Below are positions 25,966 through 35,790 of a stretch of 64,000 nucleotides of DNA, one piece after another. The DNA comes from Epiperipatus broadwayi. Lineage: Eukaryota > Onychophora > Udeonychophora > Euonychophora > Peripatidae. Position numbers and translations under genes: made by a program. Position 1 is the first letter of the stretch; each line of letters starts with the position of its first letter. The stretch spans positions 781,501 through 845,500 of the forward strand of contig JAQFVV010006450.1 in the NCBI GenBank assembly GCA_028023455.1. The letters are read 5' to 3'. The notes under the pieces were generated by a model. That model did no database searches and was not told the DNA's origin. It saw only the letters and a program-made list of their open reading frames with translations.

Positions 25966-26609
25966 TTATTTATCTATCCAATCATCTAATTTTAGCCAAT
26001 TATTAGTCAAATTAATTGAACCCTTATAAATGTTCATACAATTATTACTATTATTTTTAATATAACTAGTTTCATATACTTTTCGCCTATTAACATTTTT
26101 CAAGTAATTTAATGCTAGTATATTTTTAGTACAATCTATTTTATGACCATATTCTAAATAATGTATAAACAAAGCAGATTTATCATCTCTCCTATTTATT
26201 GCAGCGTTATGTTCTTTAGCTCTTATTTCTAATTGTTTACTTGTATGTCCATAGTATACTCTTTTACAAATTCCACATATAATTTTATAAACCATACCTT
26301 TCTTATATTTTAAATCATCTAATATTTTATAGTTACCTATTAATTTATCTAAATCTTTACTGTTTGCCCAACCTATATTTGTATCTTTTTTACTATTTAC
26401 ATAATTTTTTAATAATGCATTATATATTTTAGGATGATATGAAATTTTTATCCATTTATTATCTGATTTGTTATTTCTATTATATTTATTTTTATAAAAA
26501 ATATTATCTATACATTTACTTTTATAACCATACTTAATATACAAATTTTTAAATTGCTCTTTATGTAATTTAGCTATATTTCCATATGTATTATATTTAT
26601 CGTTTTTAA
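25966..26609 (-). CDS. Partial GIY-YIG endonuclease of PLE, left arm
   Basis: This reading frame is open from the palindrome centre to a stop at 25966. Its last 191 residues are identical to those of the right-arm frame. It carries the same VYKIICGICKRVYYGH signature, the same conserved Arg and the same late Glu in VYETSYIK. No ATG in this arm gives the full frame: the first in-frame codon often chosen is TTG at 26544. It is thus a 5'-truncated remnant rather than a gene with its own promoter, unless transcribed through the spacer. The host of the frame is a very AT-rich PLE distinct from the one at 19491-22065. Confidence 0.75.
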
Positions 26610-26612
26610 AAA

Positions 26613-27281
26613 ATGGCAGTTATTAAAAATTTCACAATTAAAAACGATAAATATAATACATATGGAAATATAGCTAAATTACATAAAGAGCAATTTAAAA
26701 ATTTGTATATTAAGTATGGTTATAAAAGTAAATGTATAGATAATATTTTTTATAAAAATAAATATAATAGAAATAACAAATCTGATAATAAATGGATAAA
26801 AATTTCATATCATCCTAAAATATATAATGCATTATTAAAAAATTATGTAAATAGTAAAAAAGATACAAATATAGGTTGGGCAAACAGTAAAGATTTAGAT
26901 AAATTAATAGGTAACTATAAAATATTAGATGATTTAAAATATAAGAAAGGTATGGTTTATAAAATTATATGTGGAATTTGTAAAAGAGTATACTATGGAC
27001 ATACAAGTAAACAATTAGAAATAAGAGCTAAAGAACATAACGCTGCAATAAATAGGAGAGATGATAAATCTGCTTTGTTTATACATTATTTAGAATATGG
27101 TCATAAAATAGATTGTACTAAAAATATACTAGCATTAAATTACTTGAAAAATGTTAATAGGCGAAAAGTATATGAAACTAGTTATATTAAAAATAATAGT
27201 AATAATTGTATGAACATTTATAAGGGTTCAATTAATTTGACTAATAATTGGCTAAAATTAGATGATTGGATAGATAAATAA
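26613..27281 (+). CDS. Partial GIY-YIG endonuclease of PLE, right arm
   Basis: The frame is open for 222 codons. The ATG at 26613 lies in the spacer, so residues 1-8 are not element-derived. Residues 61-100 (WIKISYHPKI...DLDKLIG) correspond to the linker between the PLE reverse transcriptase and the nuclease. Residues 114-130 (MVYKIICGICKRVYYGH) carry the GIY-YIG signature with Cys120 and Cys123; Arg138, His142 and Glu188 fit the remaining catalytic and metal-binding positions. The nuclease would nick DNA for target-primed reverse transcription. No RT is present. An intact frame in a truncated copy suggests recency; whether it is expressed is unknown. Confidence 0.8.
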   Translation: MAVIKNFTIKNDKYNTYGNIAKLHKEQFKNLYIKYGYKSKCIDNIFYKNKYNRNNKSDNKWIKISYHPKIYNALLKNYVNSKKDTNIGWANSKDLDKLIGNYKILDDLKYKKGMVYKIICGICKRVYYGHTSKQLEIRAKEHNAAINRRDDKSALFIHYLEYGHKIDCTKNILALNYLKNVNRRKVYETSYIKNNSNNCMNIYKGSINLTNNWLKLDDWIDK

Positions 27282-27630
27282 GAAGGATGTTAATATTTTA
27301 ATGTTTTGTGTGTTTTTTTGTGTATTTTTGAGTATATATGAATATGCTATAATTAATGAAGGAATATATTTTTTATATTTTTTATTTTTTGTATTGTATT
27401 GTATGTATTCATGAAATAATTGATGATAATAATTGTTTTTTGTTGGTTGTATTATAAATAGATGTCGCTATATGTATGTTTTACGGTAATCGTGAGTAGA
27501 CATATTGAAAAGGATACAAATTATATGTATCGAAAAAAGCTTTTTTATTGAAAATTTGTTATTCTCATGTTTTTTGTTGTATATATAGATATTTTATATA
27601 TCTTATAATAAACTTTTTCTACCTTATATA

Positions 27631-28394
27631 TATATTAGAAAAATTAATGTATTAGTGGGTAATTTATCTGTCTGCAATACCTATAACTTAAGATTCAAAT
27701 CTGGGACCATGAATCTTGTAAATTTGTTTAAAGTCACAAGTTTATTTAAGTTTTCTTCTGAGAAACCTAACCTTTTTCAGATAGATAGTTTGTTTAAAAA
27801 ATTGATATTATAAAGATCTGTAGTTAATCTGAATTGCTTTATTGATTTACTGACTGTAAAAATTATGATTATAAAATCATGAGTTATCATACTTCTATAA
27901 GTGCTAAGTCTATGATTTACATTTTTATCTATACATGTACTAAAGGTTTATACATTAAAAACGTGCATTATTTTACTTTATATTCTTATTTTTCTGGCAC
28001 CTTAATGATGTAAAGAATTCCTTTAAGAGGTTTAAAAAATATATCAAAGTAAATATGTTGAGAGTTCTTAATTAACATTTGTGAAAATTGTATGTGTGCG
28101 CATGTATGTTGTATTCAATCTGTTAAATGTCAATTGGTTTGAATGGATTCAGTTGATATTACATCATTTTTACTATTGAACAGTATTGGAAAATTGGTTA
28201 GTTCATCAGGAATCACTGACACTGTAATGAAACTCTCCAGTGTTATATTGAAAAGAGAATAGATAAAATCAGAGAATTGGAAAAAATAGACTTTTGTTGC
28301 TCTAAATAATTGTATTTATTGCTAGAGAGATTAAGTTATGCTCCAACATAATTAATGACATTGATTATTTAAATGTTTCATTTTTCTGTTTATG
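27631..28394. other. Unassigned stretch
   Basis: No gene or repeat terminus was recognised. Confidence 0.5.
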
Positions 28395-28480
28395 TTGCTC
28401 AGATGAGAATCAATTCCGAAATGATTACTTCTGACTTCGTTTGTCTACCACTGTACTAAGCCACTTAGGATAGAACTGCT
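28395..28480 (-). mobile_element. Possible second tRNA-derived SINE family
   Basis: On the minus strand GGCTTAGTACAGTGGTAGAC looks like a tRNA D-arm/A-box region, and GGAATTGATTCTC looks like a degraded B box about 30 bases on. A similar stretch with GTGCAGTGGTAGAGAGAT is seen on the minus strand near 45090-45110. It could be two diverged copies of one SINE, or chance. Confidence 0.4.
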
Positions 28481-29192
28481 CACATGGTAATAATAATTGG
28501 TGGGTAGGACTACTGTAAAATTAATAAATAATAAATGGATAGTGCTACAATTAAAGGATATATACACTTATGTCCTTTTTGTAAGCCTTTGGATTTTTAG
28601 ATAGTTAGGGAACTATTTGTAATGGGCCATAAACATGTCATTTATTACGTTTTTTGTATAGTATGATACAGTAATTAATTACACTAAATACAAATTTTAA
28701 ATTAAGGGAAACAATTAAAGAGCAGAATCTGTATGGAATATATGTGCATATACAGCAGATGTAGCTTTAAATATGGTGGACCAGAATGAATTGGATTAAG
28801 AGAATGCAAGAAATAAACTACCACTCATATTAATGCAGTAGTAGAATATTGGACTTTGGAACTCAAGATCCATGGATCTCAGTACTAACTTCCCACTTCT
28901 AAGCAACAAATAACTGTTTGATAATGATGATAATAATAATATATTATAGTTATTATTATTGGTTATAATAGCCATTTGCCTAGTGTTGCTTTCACCCATG
29001 CCCAGCATGGATTAACAAAGTAGTAAAAGGAGCAGTATCAAACGTTTAAGATACTTAAATTAATGAAACCCAATTGAATAAAACTATTTTGCTTATTCTG
29101 TCACTCGAACTTTTTCTCGCTTATCTTTTCCTCCTCCATTAACTGAAAGAATGTTTATTTTTGCCAAATTACTTAGTAAACTTCTTAAAATA

Positions 29193-29305
29193 GTCAAGCG
29201 TTGTTAGCCGAGAGATCATCGCAGCTGCCTTGCAAGCCAGTAGTTGGTTGCAGACGGTTGTGGGTTCGCCTCCCGGACAATGCTATGACATATGAAAAAA
29301 AAAAA
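29193..29305 (+). mobile_element. tRNA-derived SINE with target duplications
   Basis: It starts GTCAAGCGTTGTTAGCCGAG (A-box region), continues through GCCTTGCAAGCC and the B-box GTGGGTTCGCCTCCC, then AATGCTATGACATATG and poly(A). TTCTTAAAATA flanks it at 29182-29192 and 29306-29316. The total is about 113 bp, with hardly any body beyond the tRNA-like head. It is the best-preserved copy of the family in this window. Confidence 0.9.
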
Positions 29306-29316
29306 TTCTTAAAATA

Positions 29317-30036
29317 AAGAGAACTTAATATATACACTGATAATGCGTATGAATAATTTCATGGTTTTGTCTTGTTGTAATAAAGTCGCCATTAATAAAT
29401 ATAATTTTGTCATATCATTTTCGCCTATACATTAACAAATAAATTATTTAATTGTTTTTTTTTTTAATAATTATTTTTAAACTTTTATTTTTTGTAAATT
29501 ATATTATTTTAACTCTTTCTTTGATTAATAAAATAATGCAGTCAACAAGAAATTTTCTTTTTGAACAAAATGTAAACAAGTGAAAGAAGAGTGATATGTT
29601 ATCAAACTACTGAATAATTATAGCTAATCTACAATTCAAATGACTTCTTTTAAATGTCGTATAAAAGCGGACTCTTTCTGTCAATATGCTGAATAATTAT
29701 TGACTTTTTTATTGGTATAAAAAACTCAAATGGATACTTTCAAAGATAAAATCATATTATTAAGGTTGGAAATCTGAGAAATTTAAAGTACTGTAAGAAT
29801 AAACTGTTTATCAAACTATAAAAGTAGAAATAAAATTGAAAGGGTATTTTTTTAATGGTTAAGCACATTAAAAGGTTGAGTTTCTTTTATAATTAAATAG
29901 ATTTTAATAAAACAACATTAATTGGGAAGCACAAATACTTTTTTTAAAAAATGAAATTCGTACATATTCAAATTAAAATTCTGTTAAAGTTATTAATTCT
30001 TTATATAGATATTTATTGCCTACTGTTAGACAATTA
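29317..30036. other. Unassigned AT-rich stretch
   Basis: Nothing recognised. Confidence 0.5.
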
Positions 30037-30300
30037 AAATTTTTATAATATGAATCATCACCTATCATTTTTAATCCTTATCGCTTCATTGCAAGATGAA
30101 GGTATCTTAAGTATAACCTGTTTCTCCGAAATTTAGTTTTTCTTTTCTAGAACACACCAGAAAATTTTTTTTATTTCATTCATTCATCTCACATGTGGTA
30201 TTTTCCTAAGTCTTTTACAATCTCTGAATCCAATTTAAAACGTCAATTGCCCATTTATTATCATCTCTTCTAGCAATATGTTCAGCCCAGCTTCATTGAT
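30037..30300 (-). mobile_element. RTE-type LINE 3' end, degraded
   Basis: It is closely similar base by base to the RTE end at 9167-9400: TGCAAGATGAAGGTATC, CATTCATCTCACATGTGG, TCTTTTACAATCTCT, CCATTTATTATCATCTCTTC and GCAATATGTTCAGCCCAGC appear in the same order. It codes, when read on the minus strand, for the degraded WAGH...DNRW region. No target duplications were identified. Confidence 0.75.
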
Positions 30301-30410
30301 TTCCTAAGCAACAAACATTATTATATAATTAGTCATTAATACTGCTATATACTATCTTAAAATCAAAAGGGCTTCATGCTAATTATGAATTATTTAAAAT
30401 GAATTTGTCT

Positions 30411-30966
30411 GAAAGTTTGTGATGATAGTTATTTTACTTGTAATTGCTTTTTGGATTATTATATCAATAATCAAATGTTTTTTTTTTAAATCCATTGTTT
30501 AAATTTTTCATATAAATTTAACTGTTAATAATAAGCACACAAGTTAGTATATCAGAATGTTTCAAGTAGTATTTTTCTCCACTTTTTCAGATATTGCTGG
30601 TCTAACTAATGACAGTACTAGTATTGAAATTGAACCAGGAACCTTTAGATTCATAAATATTGAATTTTAAACAGTATTCTAATCAATTAGCCTTTAACAG
30701 AATAGCCTTATTGGTTAGAGCATTATCATTCATTAATCACTATTTGTGAATCTAAAGATTCTTGGTTCAATTCATAATCCAGCAACACCCAAAAAAGGGA
30801 GAAAAATAATACATTCAAAATGTTGTGTTATATACTAATTTGTGTCCTAACAGCTCTATATATTTGGAAAGTTTAAATAAAGTGTTGTTTGTTTGTTTTT
30901 TTTTTTTAAAAAAATAACAATATTAGATTATAGAAATAATCTAACATAATTATAATGACATTTGAC
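30411..30966. mobile_element. Foldback element with PLE-type ends, copy 3
   Basis: The left arm starts with GAAAGTTTGTGATGATAG and the right arm ends with the complementary region, now degraded. Both arms carry the CAGCAA(T/C)A(T/C)C block next to a tRNA-like stretch; the right one reads GCCTTATTGGTTAGAGCATT then GATTCTTGGTTCAATTC. The arms meet near 30690. Divergence is greater than in the other copies, so this is an old insertion. Confidence 0.7.
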
Positions 30967-31404
30967 TGTATCTAAAAATACATTTTTAGATAGGTGTATA
31001 TTATCTGTTTGTTGTTCAATAAGTTATGTGATGTTTAAGCACTAAAGTGATGGGCTGATCCTAACCCTTCCACTCAATTAATCAAACAGATGTTTTTTCT
31101 TTCTTTGATTGGGTATCCATCTCTGAACTTTTACCTTTTAAATCTAATACTTTATCATTGTGTTAAACTGCACAGATAGGATATAGTTTGTGATTGCTTT
31201 TTTGACACAGATTGAAATATTTGTTGTTAGTATGGCCATAATCAATTGTGCTAATATTAGATACTTTTGTTACTCAATAGAATTATTAGTAATAAAACAA
31301 TTAGAAAAAATAAATAGTATAAAAAATATAGATATAAGCAAAAGATTATAAAATAAATAGGATACAGATCTTGCTTATCAAGGATTGTTTCACTATAAAA
31401 TAAG

Positions 31405-31768
31405 AGGTATTATCATCATTGAAAAGAATTAAGAGACTGAAATGGAACTGGGTTAAACATATTTCTAGAAGAGATAATAGATGGACAGTTGAAGTCTTTA
31501 ATTGTATCCCAAAAGATTGTAAAAGAACTAAAAAGAGAGTGCATGTGAGAGTTAAGTGAAATAAGGAAGTTTGTTGGTGTGATGTGGTGAAAAGAGACTA
31601 TGGATAAGAGAAAACAGATTAAACTTAGAGAGATCATTCTACAATGGATTGGTAATAGTCGAAAATGATGTTGATGATAACTTACAGATGAAATTTTCAT
31701 ATCGTAAATATTAGCTGTTTGCTCATGAAAATATAATTAATCAAAAAATTTAAAATTGCAATTAAAGG
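31405..31768 (+). mobile_element. RTE-type LINE 3' end, plus strand
   Basis: Plus-strand translation gives KRLKWNWVKHISRRDNRWTVE-like residues and CIPKDCKRTKKR, the same C-terminal RTE region as at 9154-9471. Frame breaks follow, then ILQWIGNSRK near 31635. Its final part is duplicated in tandem (31553-31984). Confidence 0.8.
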
Positions 31769-31984
31769 TAAGTGAAATAAGGAAGTTTGTTGGTGTGATG
31801 TGGTGAAAAGAGACTATGGATAAGAGAAAACAGATTAAACTTAGAGAGATCATTCTACAATGGATTGGTAATAGTCGAAAATGATGATGATAACTTACAG
31901 CTGAAATTTTTCATATCGTAAATATTAGCTGTTTGTTCATGAAAATATAATTAATCAAAAAATTTAAAATTTCAATTAAAGGTA
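31553..31984. repeat. Tandem duplication of about 216 bp including the LINE end
   Basis: The unit starting TAAGTGAAATAAGGAAG at 31553 recurs from 31769 with few differences: a 3-base deletion in the GATGTTGATGAT region and single changes. It includes 3' flanking sequence (through AATTAAAGGTA), so the duplication came after the LINE inserted. High similarity suggests a recent event or an assembly artefact. Confidence 0.9.
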
Positions 31985-32879
31985 TTTAGAAAATAATATT
32001 AAAATATTGATTTTAAAAAAAGTGAAATAGTTCAAGTCAGGCATGAGCAACACTTTTGAAGCAATTTAAGTTCATGAGAAATTATTTATCATAAATTAGA
32101 TCACTCAGTTAAAAGAAAAAAAAATTACAAACAATATATTTAATACAAAATATGACAAAATAAAATTATTTGTAAAGAAAATTCAAATAAGTTATATCAA
32201 AAATTATTATATTGATAGAGTCATGAACTGAGTATGTCTTACAGAAAGTCATAAAAGGCTACAGTTTGCCTATGACTGGTTTAGGTAATAAATATAGAAA
32301 TTGGCTAATTGTTAAAAGATAAGATAAAACAGCTTTTAAATAATTCACTGCATGACATAGATAATTTCAACATCAGTTTCTCCCATAGAGGAACAGTGAA
32401 AAACAACACTTCATTCAAAAAACTTTCCAATATTGGATGGTGAAGATTTGAACATTTTCTCAATCTCGTTTAACCCTTTAGTTAAAAATATTAAGATGGT
32501 CATTTATTTATCATTGTTAAATGGCAAGCTGGGTGACTATAGGACAGCTATTTGAAGGAAAAAAATCTCAACCCTGTTTGTAACTGAAAATTTTTTTTTC
32601 CAAATTTTACCTAGACTGAATTCAAATTTTAGTTTTAGGATATTACCATTTGGTGTGCTAACTGCTATAATATAATGAGTCTTTTTATCACTAAAATGTC
32701 AGTAAAACTTTTTAAATATTTAACGTGATTAAAATTGACTATATATATTATAATGGGATTTACCGTTTTCCATACATATTTTACGCATATATGTAGTCTT
32801 GTATGATTGCATGTATGTATATATAACGATACACGTATATGCGTAATGGTTTAAAAGAATATTTATTCTTAAATTATTC
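31985..32879. other. Unassigned AT-rich stretch
   Basis: No gene was recognised. A degraded run at about 32350-32680 may be old pol-like sequence, but no motif is secure. Confidence 0.4.
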
Positions 32880-34473
32880 CATTTTATTGCCCCAGCATAT
32901 TTATGAGCATCAATTTATGACCTCAAGCGCCAATCCCATATTTCTATAAGAATTATGCTGGGAGAACTGGAATACCAATATGGAAATGCCCCTGGACTAG
33001 CTCTGCTCAGGGCTGGTGGTAAAATTTACCGGCAGTAGATCTAACTCTCTTTTTTTTTATTTTAAAAAAAAAACTCATAACATAAAAACAAAACAAAAAA
33101 AACCATTCATTTTATATACATTTATTAGCTATGATATTTACGTATGTATAAAAAAAAAATATTATTTACTTAAGTTAAATTAGTGTCTCTTTTCTCTTTT
33201 AAATCAAAGATTCATATCAGTTTTCTTTTTTTCTTTGTTTGCTCCTTTCTCTTTTTGCCAAAACTCCCCCACACACAAATATGCTATTATATGTATTTTG
33301 CACCAAAGATTTAATTGGACTAATTTATACACTAATAAATTCCGTAGTAAATAGTTTGACCTCTCCGGGCAAAGAAAATAAATTTTTAAGTTCACAATTG
33401 TGTCAAATAAACAGTTTTCTCAAATTCGTGTAGTAAGCTTACTAAAAGTGACATATATAGATGTAATTAGAAAGAAAATACCTGGTTTCCCCGGGGAATT
33501 GATCGAATCCTCTTGGTGAAAATGGAATCTCCGGTCCTTTGTCGGTGAACGAACTTTGTTTTTTTTTTTCTTTGAAGTTCGGGTTCCATGGCTAAAGTCT
33601 GTTTATTTATTTATTTTCTTTCTCTTCTGGCGATTCAATATTGTTGCTTATTGAGGCGAATTCTCCAGGCTTGACGTCCCTTCTCCGCTATCGGCAGCTG
33701 CTATACATTCGGGGGCAAAGGATTCGGACCCTCCACACGTTGAAGCCTCTACCCCAGCCTGACCATATTTTATCAAAATGTATATCACGTTGACCGTCCG
33801 CTTTCTTCTACCTCCAAACTTATACTAAATAATTAATTTAATTTTTCTTTAATTATCAAACTTATCTTTCTTTTCACTCTTTTTTTTAATTATATTTCCA
33901 TTCACATTCCATATGCCTTTGTTAAAATGCACCACAAAAGCTTTTTACACCTATTTCTTTCCAATTAATATTTAATTAGTATTAGACATTCCACGATTTT
34001 TATAATAATTACTTCCATTGTTCTGCAAAATTAGTCTTCCATCTTGATATTTAAAGTTCTTTTGTTGACTTAATATGTATATATTTAAAAGTTTATCAAA
34101 CAAAATATTTTTTATTTTTATTTTGTGAATTTTTCATTTTTAATGGTTCAAAAACGCACTCACACATATACATAGCGATGTGTATAGCTGGGTTTGGCAA
34201 AAGAGAGAAAAAAATCAGAGCAAGTGTATAACCCCCCATACCTCTTCTATGAGTTCTTTTTAATTAAAATAACTAAATCAATTCTGTACAACCACGCAAA
34301 TGACCGTTGATTGTACATCAAACTGTAAATATTAATTTTGTTAGTAAAGTAATATATATTTTTAATAATACGTTAGTAATAAGATATATATATTTTTTAA
34401 TAATGCGTTAAGTATACGAATACGTATTTGTCTAATTATCGCAACAGGGTTTGATTATACCTGCCCTGTTGCA
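32880..34473 (-). mobile_element. Probable 3' LTR and flank of a Gypsy element
   Basis: It lies just downstream (minus orientation) of the integrase C-terminus and a purine-rich tract AAGAGGGGGG (complement of 34478-34487). On the minus strand the LTR would start TGCAACAGGG. GCAACAGGG (34441-34449) and CCCTGTTGC (34464-34472) form a 9-bp inverted repeat at this end. GC-richer blocks at 32880-33050 and 33480-33780 are consistent with LTR content, and AATAAA lies near the far end. The outer boundary is not proven, because no second LTR is present for comparison. Confidence 0.5.
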
Positions 34474-34531
34474 ATACCCCCCTCTTGGAAGCCTTCAAAT
34501 ATGGTCTAGGTATTTGAATGGCTCCTAAATA

Positions 34532-34795
34532 TCATGAACCGTTCATACCGGCATGAGGCTTGAGGGAACGAGCATTGTATGATCCTTTTACCTCCTGCCC
34601 AGTATTCACCCAGAATGCATTATCCCCCTGACACTTAACAATAGGGAAACGTCCCTCATACAAACTGCAAAACTTCTTACGGATAAATTTCCCTGGTTCA
34701 CTCACATGTGGGGTTTTCACCATGACTAGGTCACCCACTTTAAACTGATGAGGCCTCTCCAGTGTATGTTTGTTTCTTTCCTGACACCTTTTCAA
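34532..34795 (-). pseudogene. Gypsy integrase C-terminal domain
   Basis: An open 87-codon stretch contains RPHQFKVGDLVMVKTP, then FCSLYEGRFPIVKC, typical of the SH3-like integrase C-terminus of Gypsy elements (VGD.V followed by a G.F/P.I). It overlaps the upstream piece by 4 bases (ATGA type), which could be a frameshift mutation rather than a true start. Confidence 0.8.
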
Positions 34796-35037
34796 AAGTG
34801 AATGAATGCCTGCTTTTGGTCCTCCTCCACATTTATTGGCTTTTCCTTTGGTCCTGGTATTTTGGCCTTGATTAATTTAGGGGCATGTTTCCCAAATTGG
34901 AGCCGCACGGGAGAGAACCCTGTGGATTCATTAACTGCCCAATTTATGTAGTTCAGTATTTCTGGAATCTTTTTAACCCAACCTCGGTGATTAGTTGGGT
35001 TGTATGTCCTAAACAACCTACCCAGCTCATGCATCAC
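34792..35037 (-). pseudogene. Gypsy integrase core, distal part
   Basis: The 81-codon stretch runs HELGRLFRTYNPTNHRGW, then ILNYINWAVNESTGFSP, matching the region after the catalytic Glu of Gypsy integrase (N..HR.W, then N.S.G.SP). The Glu itself lies in the degraded join with the previous piece, where NPCERV reads just upstream. Confidence 0.8.
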
Positions 35038-35086
35038 CCGCTCACATGGGTTCGATTGTGGATTCCTAAATTGATGTCAGTATGTG

Positions 35087-35284
35087 TTAGATCCCTGACT
35101 TCTGAACCCATGCTTTCCATTCTCCAGGGATAAATGGTGTGCCATGATCCAATATGATGCTTTGAGGTTTTCCTATCACTGTAAAATATTCCTTTTCAAA
35201 GAGACGTGTGGTGTTTTGGGTATTTGCTTGAGTCATGGGATATGCAGCCACAAATTTACTGAATAGATCATATACCACCAACAA
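35087..35284 (-). pseudogene. Gypsy integrase catalytic core, proximal part
   Basis: VVYDLFSKFVAAYPM carries the first catalytic Asp region (D.FSK....P), and IILDHGTPFIPGEWKAW carries the second (DHGT.F). This is the D,D part of the DDE triad. It is open for 65 codons, with a break on each side. Confidence 0.85.
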
Positions 35285-35366
35285 GTATTTTTTTTATTAA
35301 AGGTGGGCAATGGTCCATAATAATCTATCACAGTCATCTCACGTGGCTTCTTTGGAATTATGGAGG

Positions 35367-35750
35367 TCATTGGGCCTGCATAATTCTATTAGCAGGCTTA
35401 GTTTTCTGGCAAAGTTCACATTGCCTGATCATTCTCACAACAGTCCAATGCATGCCTGGCCAATAAAACCACTGTCTGAGCCACTTTTCGGTTTTCCATA
35501 TCCCATAGTATCCATATATTTGGTGGACATGAGTCACCACTGCATTCCACATTTTCTGGGGTATTACAGGTCTCCAACTATCTGGTCCCCTTTTCGTTCT
35601 GTATTGGAGAACAGCTTGGTCAAGTTTGTATCGGTTGATCCAACTTCTGGATTGGATTCATCATTGTTTTTTTTGTATTCCCTTTCAGTTGTGCAATTAT
35701 TTGACTTAACTGGGCATCCTCCCTCTGACACTGGGCTAATCTCTTAACCT
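35367..35750 (-). pseudogene. Gypsy integrase zinc-binding region and linker
   Basis: The sequence QREDAQLSQIIAQLKGN leads, after a poorly conserved linker, to HVHQIYGYYGIWKTEKWLRQ and FYWPGM, then CELCQKTKP. These give the HH-CC zinc site of Ty3/Gypsy integrases (H..H, YYG, W.G, C..C). Stops in the linker near 35555-35700 are few. Coding-like sequence continues upstream to about 35790. Confidence 0.8.
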
Positions 35751-35790
35751 TTTGACTGACCTGCTCGTTTATAATCGAGGAAATTTGACA

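Larger units (their letters stand above)
25579..27618. mobile_element. Two-kilobase palindrome of head-to-head PLE fragments
   Basis: Arms of about 980 bp (25632-26609 and 26638-27618) are near-perfect reverse complements around a 28-base spacer; indels total only a few bases. Each arm runs from a truncated PLE C-terminal coding region outward through its 3' UTR. CTACCTTATATA occurs at 25567-25578 and 27619-27630, a probable 12-bp target duplication. The left end carries about 50 extra bases (25579-25631) not present at the right. The near identity implies recent formation or continuing arm-to-arm gene conversion. Confidence 0.85.
34474..35790 (-). mobile_element. Ty3/Gypsy retrotransposon, 5'-truncated, integrase part
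   Basis: Four minus-strand open pieces lie in order: the zinc-binding region (35367-35750), DDE core (35087-35284), remaining core (34792-35037) and C-terminal domain (34532-34795). Frame breaks separate the second from its neighbours. Protease, reverse transcriptase and RNase H are missing; homology stops near 35790, about 770 bases before the sequence gap. The rest of the element may have been lost or lie elsewhere. Confidence 0.85.

Noticed and set aside
27480-27545. Hammerhead-like stem and GAAA in the palindrome arms (GATAC...GTATC, then GAAA)
   Set aside because: The preceding core reads TTGAAAA rather than CTGANGA, and stem I and a cleavage triplet are missing.
29193-29305. Genuine tRNA gene
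   Set aside because: There is no acceptor-stem pairing, the poly(A) tail and target duplications show a SINE, and the anticodon arm is not convincing.
31416-31700. Minus-strand 94-codon ORF
   Set aside because: It is antisense to the RTE fragment, which reads on the plus strand.
34885-35747. Plus-strand ORFs of 82 and 145 codons
   Set aside because: They are antisense to the Gypsy integrase, which explains their openness.
35745-35760. TTAACC near the Gypsy integrase as the left end of a piggyBac-like element
   Set aside because: Coding-like Gypsy sequence continues past it to about 35790, so it is not a boundary.
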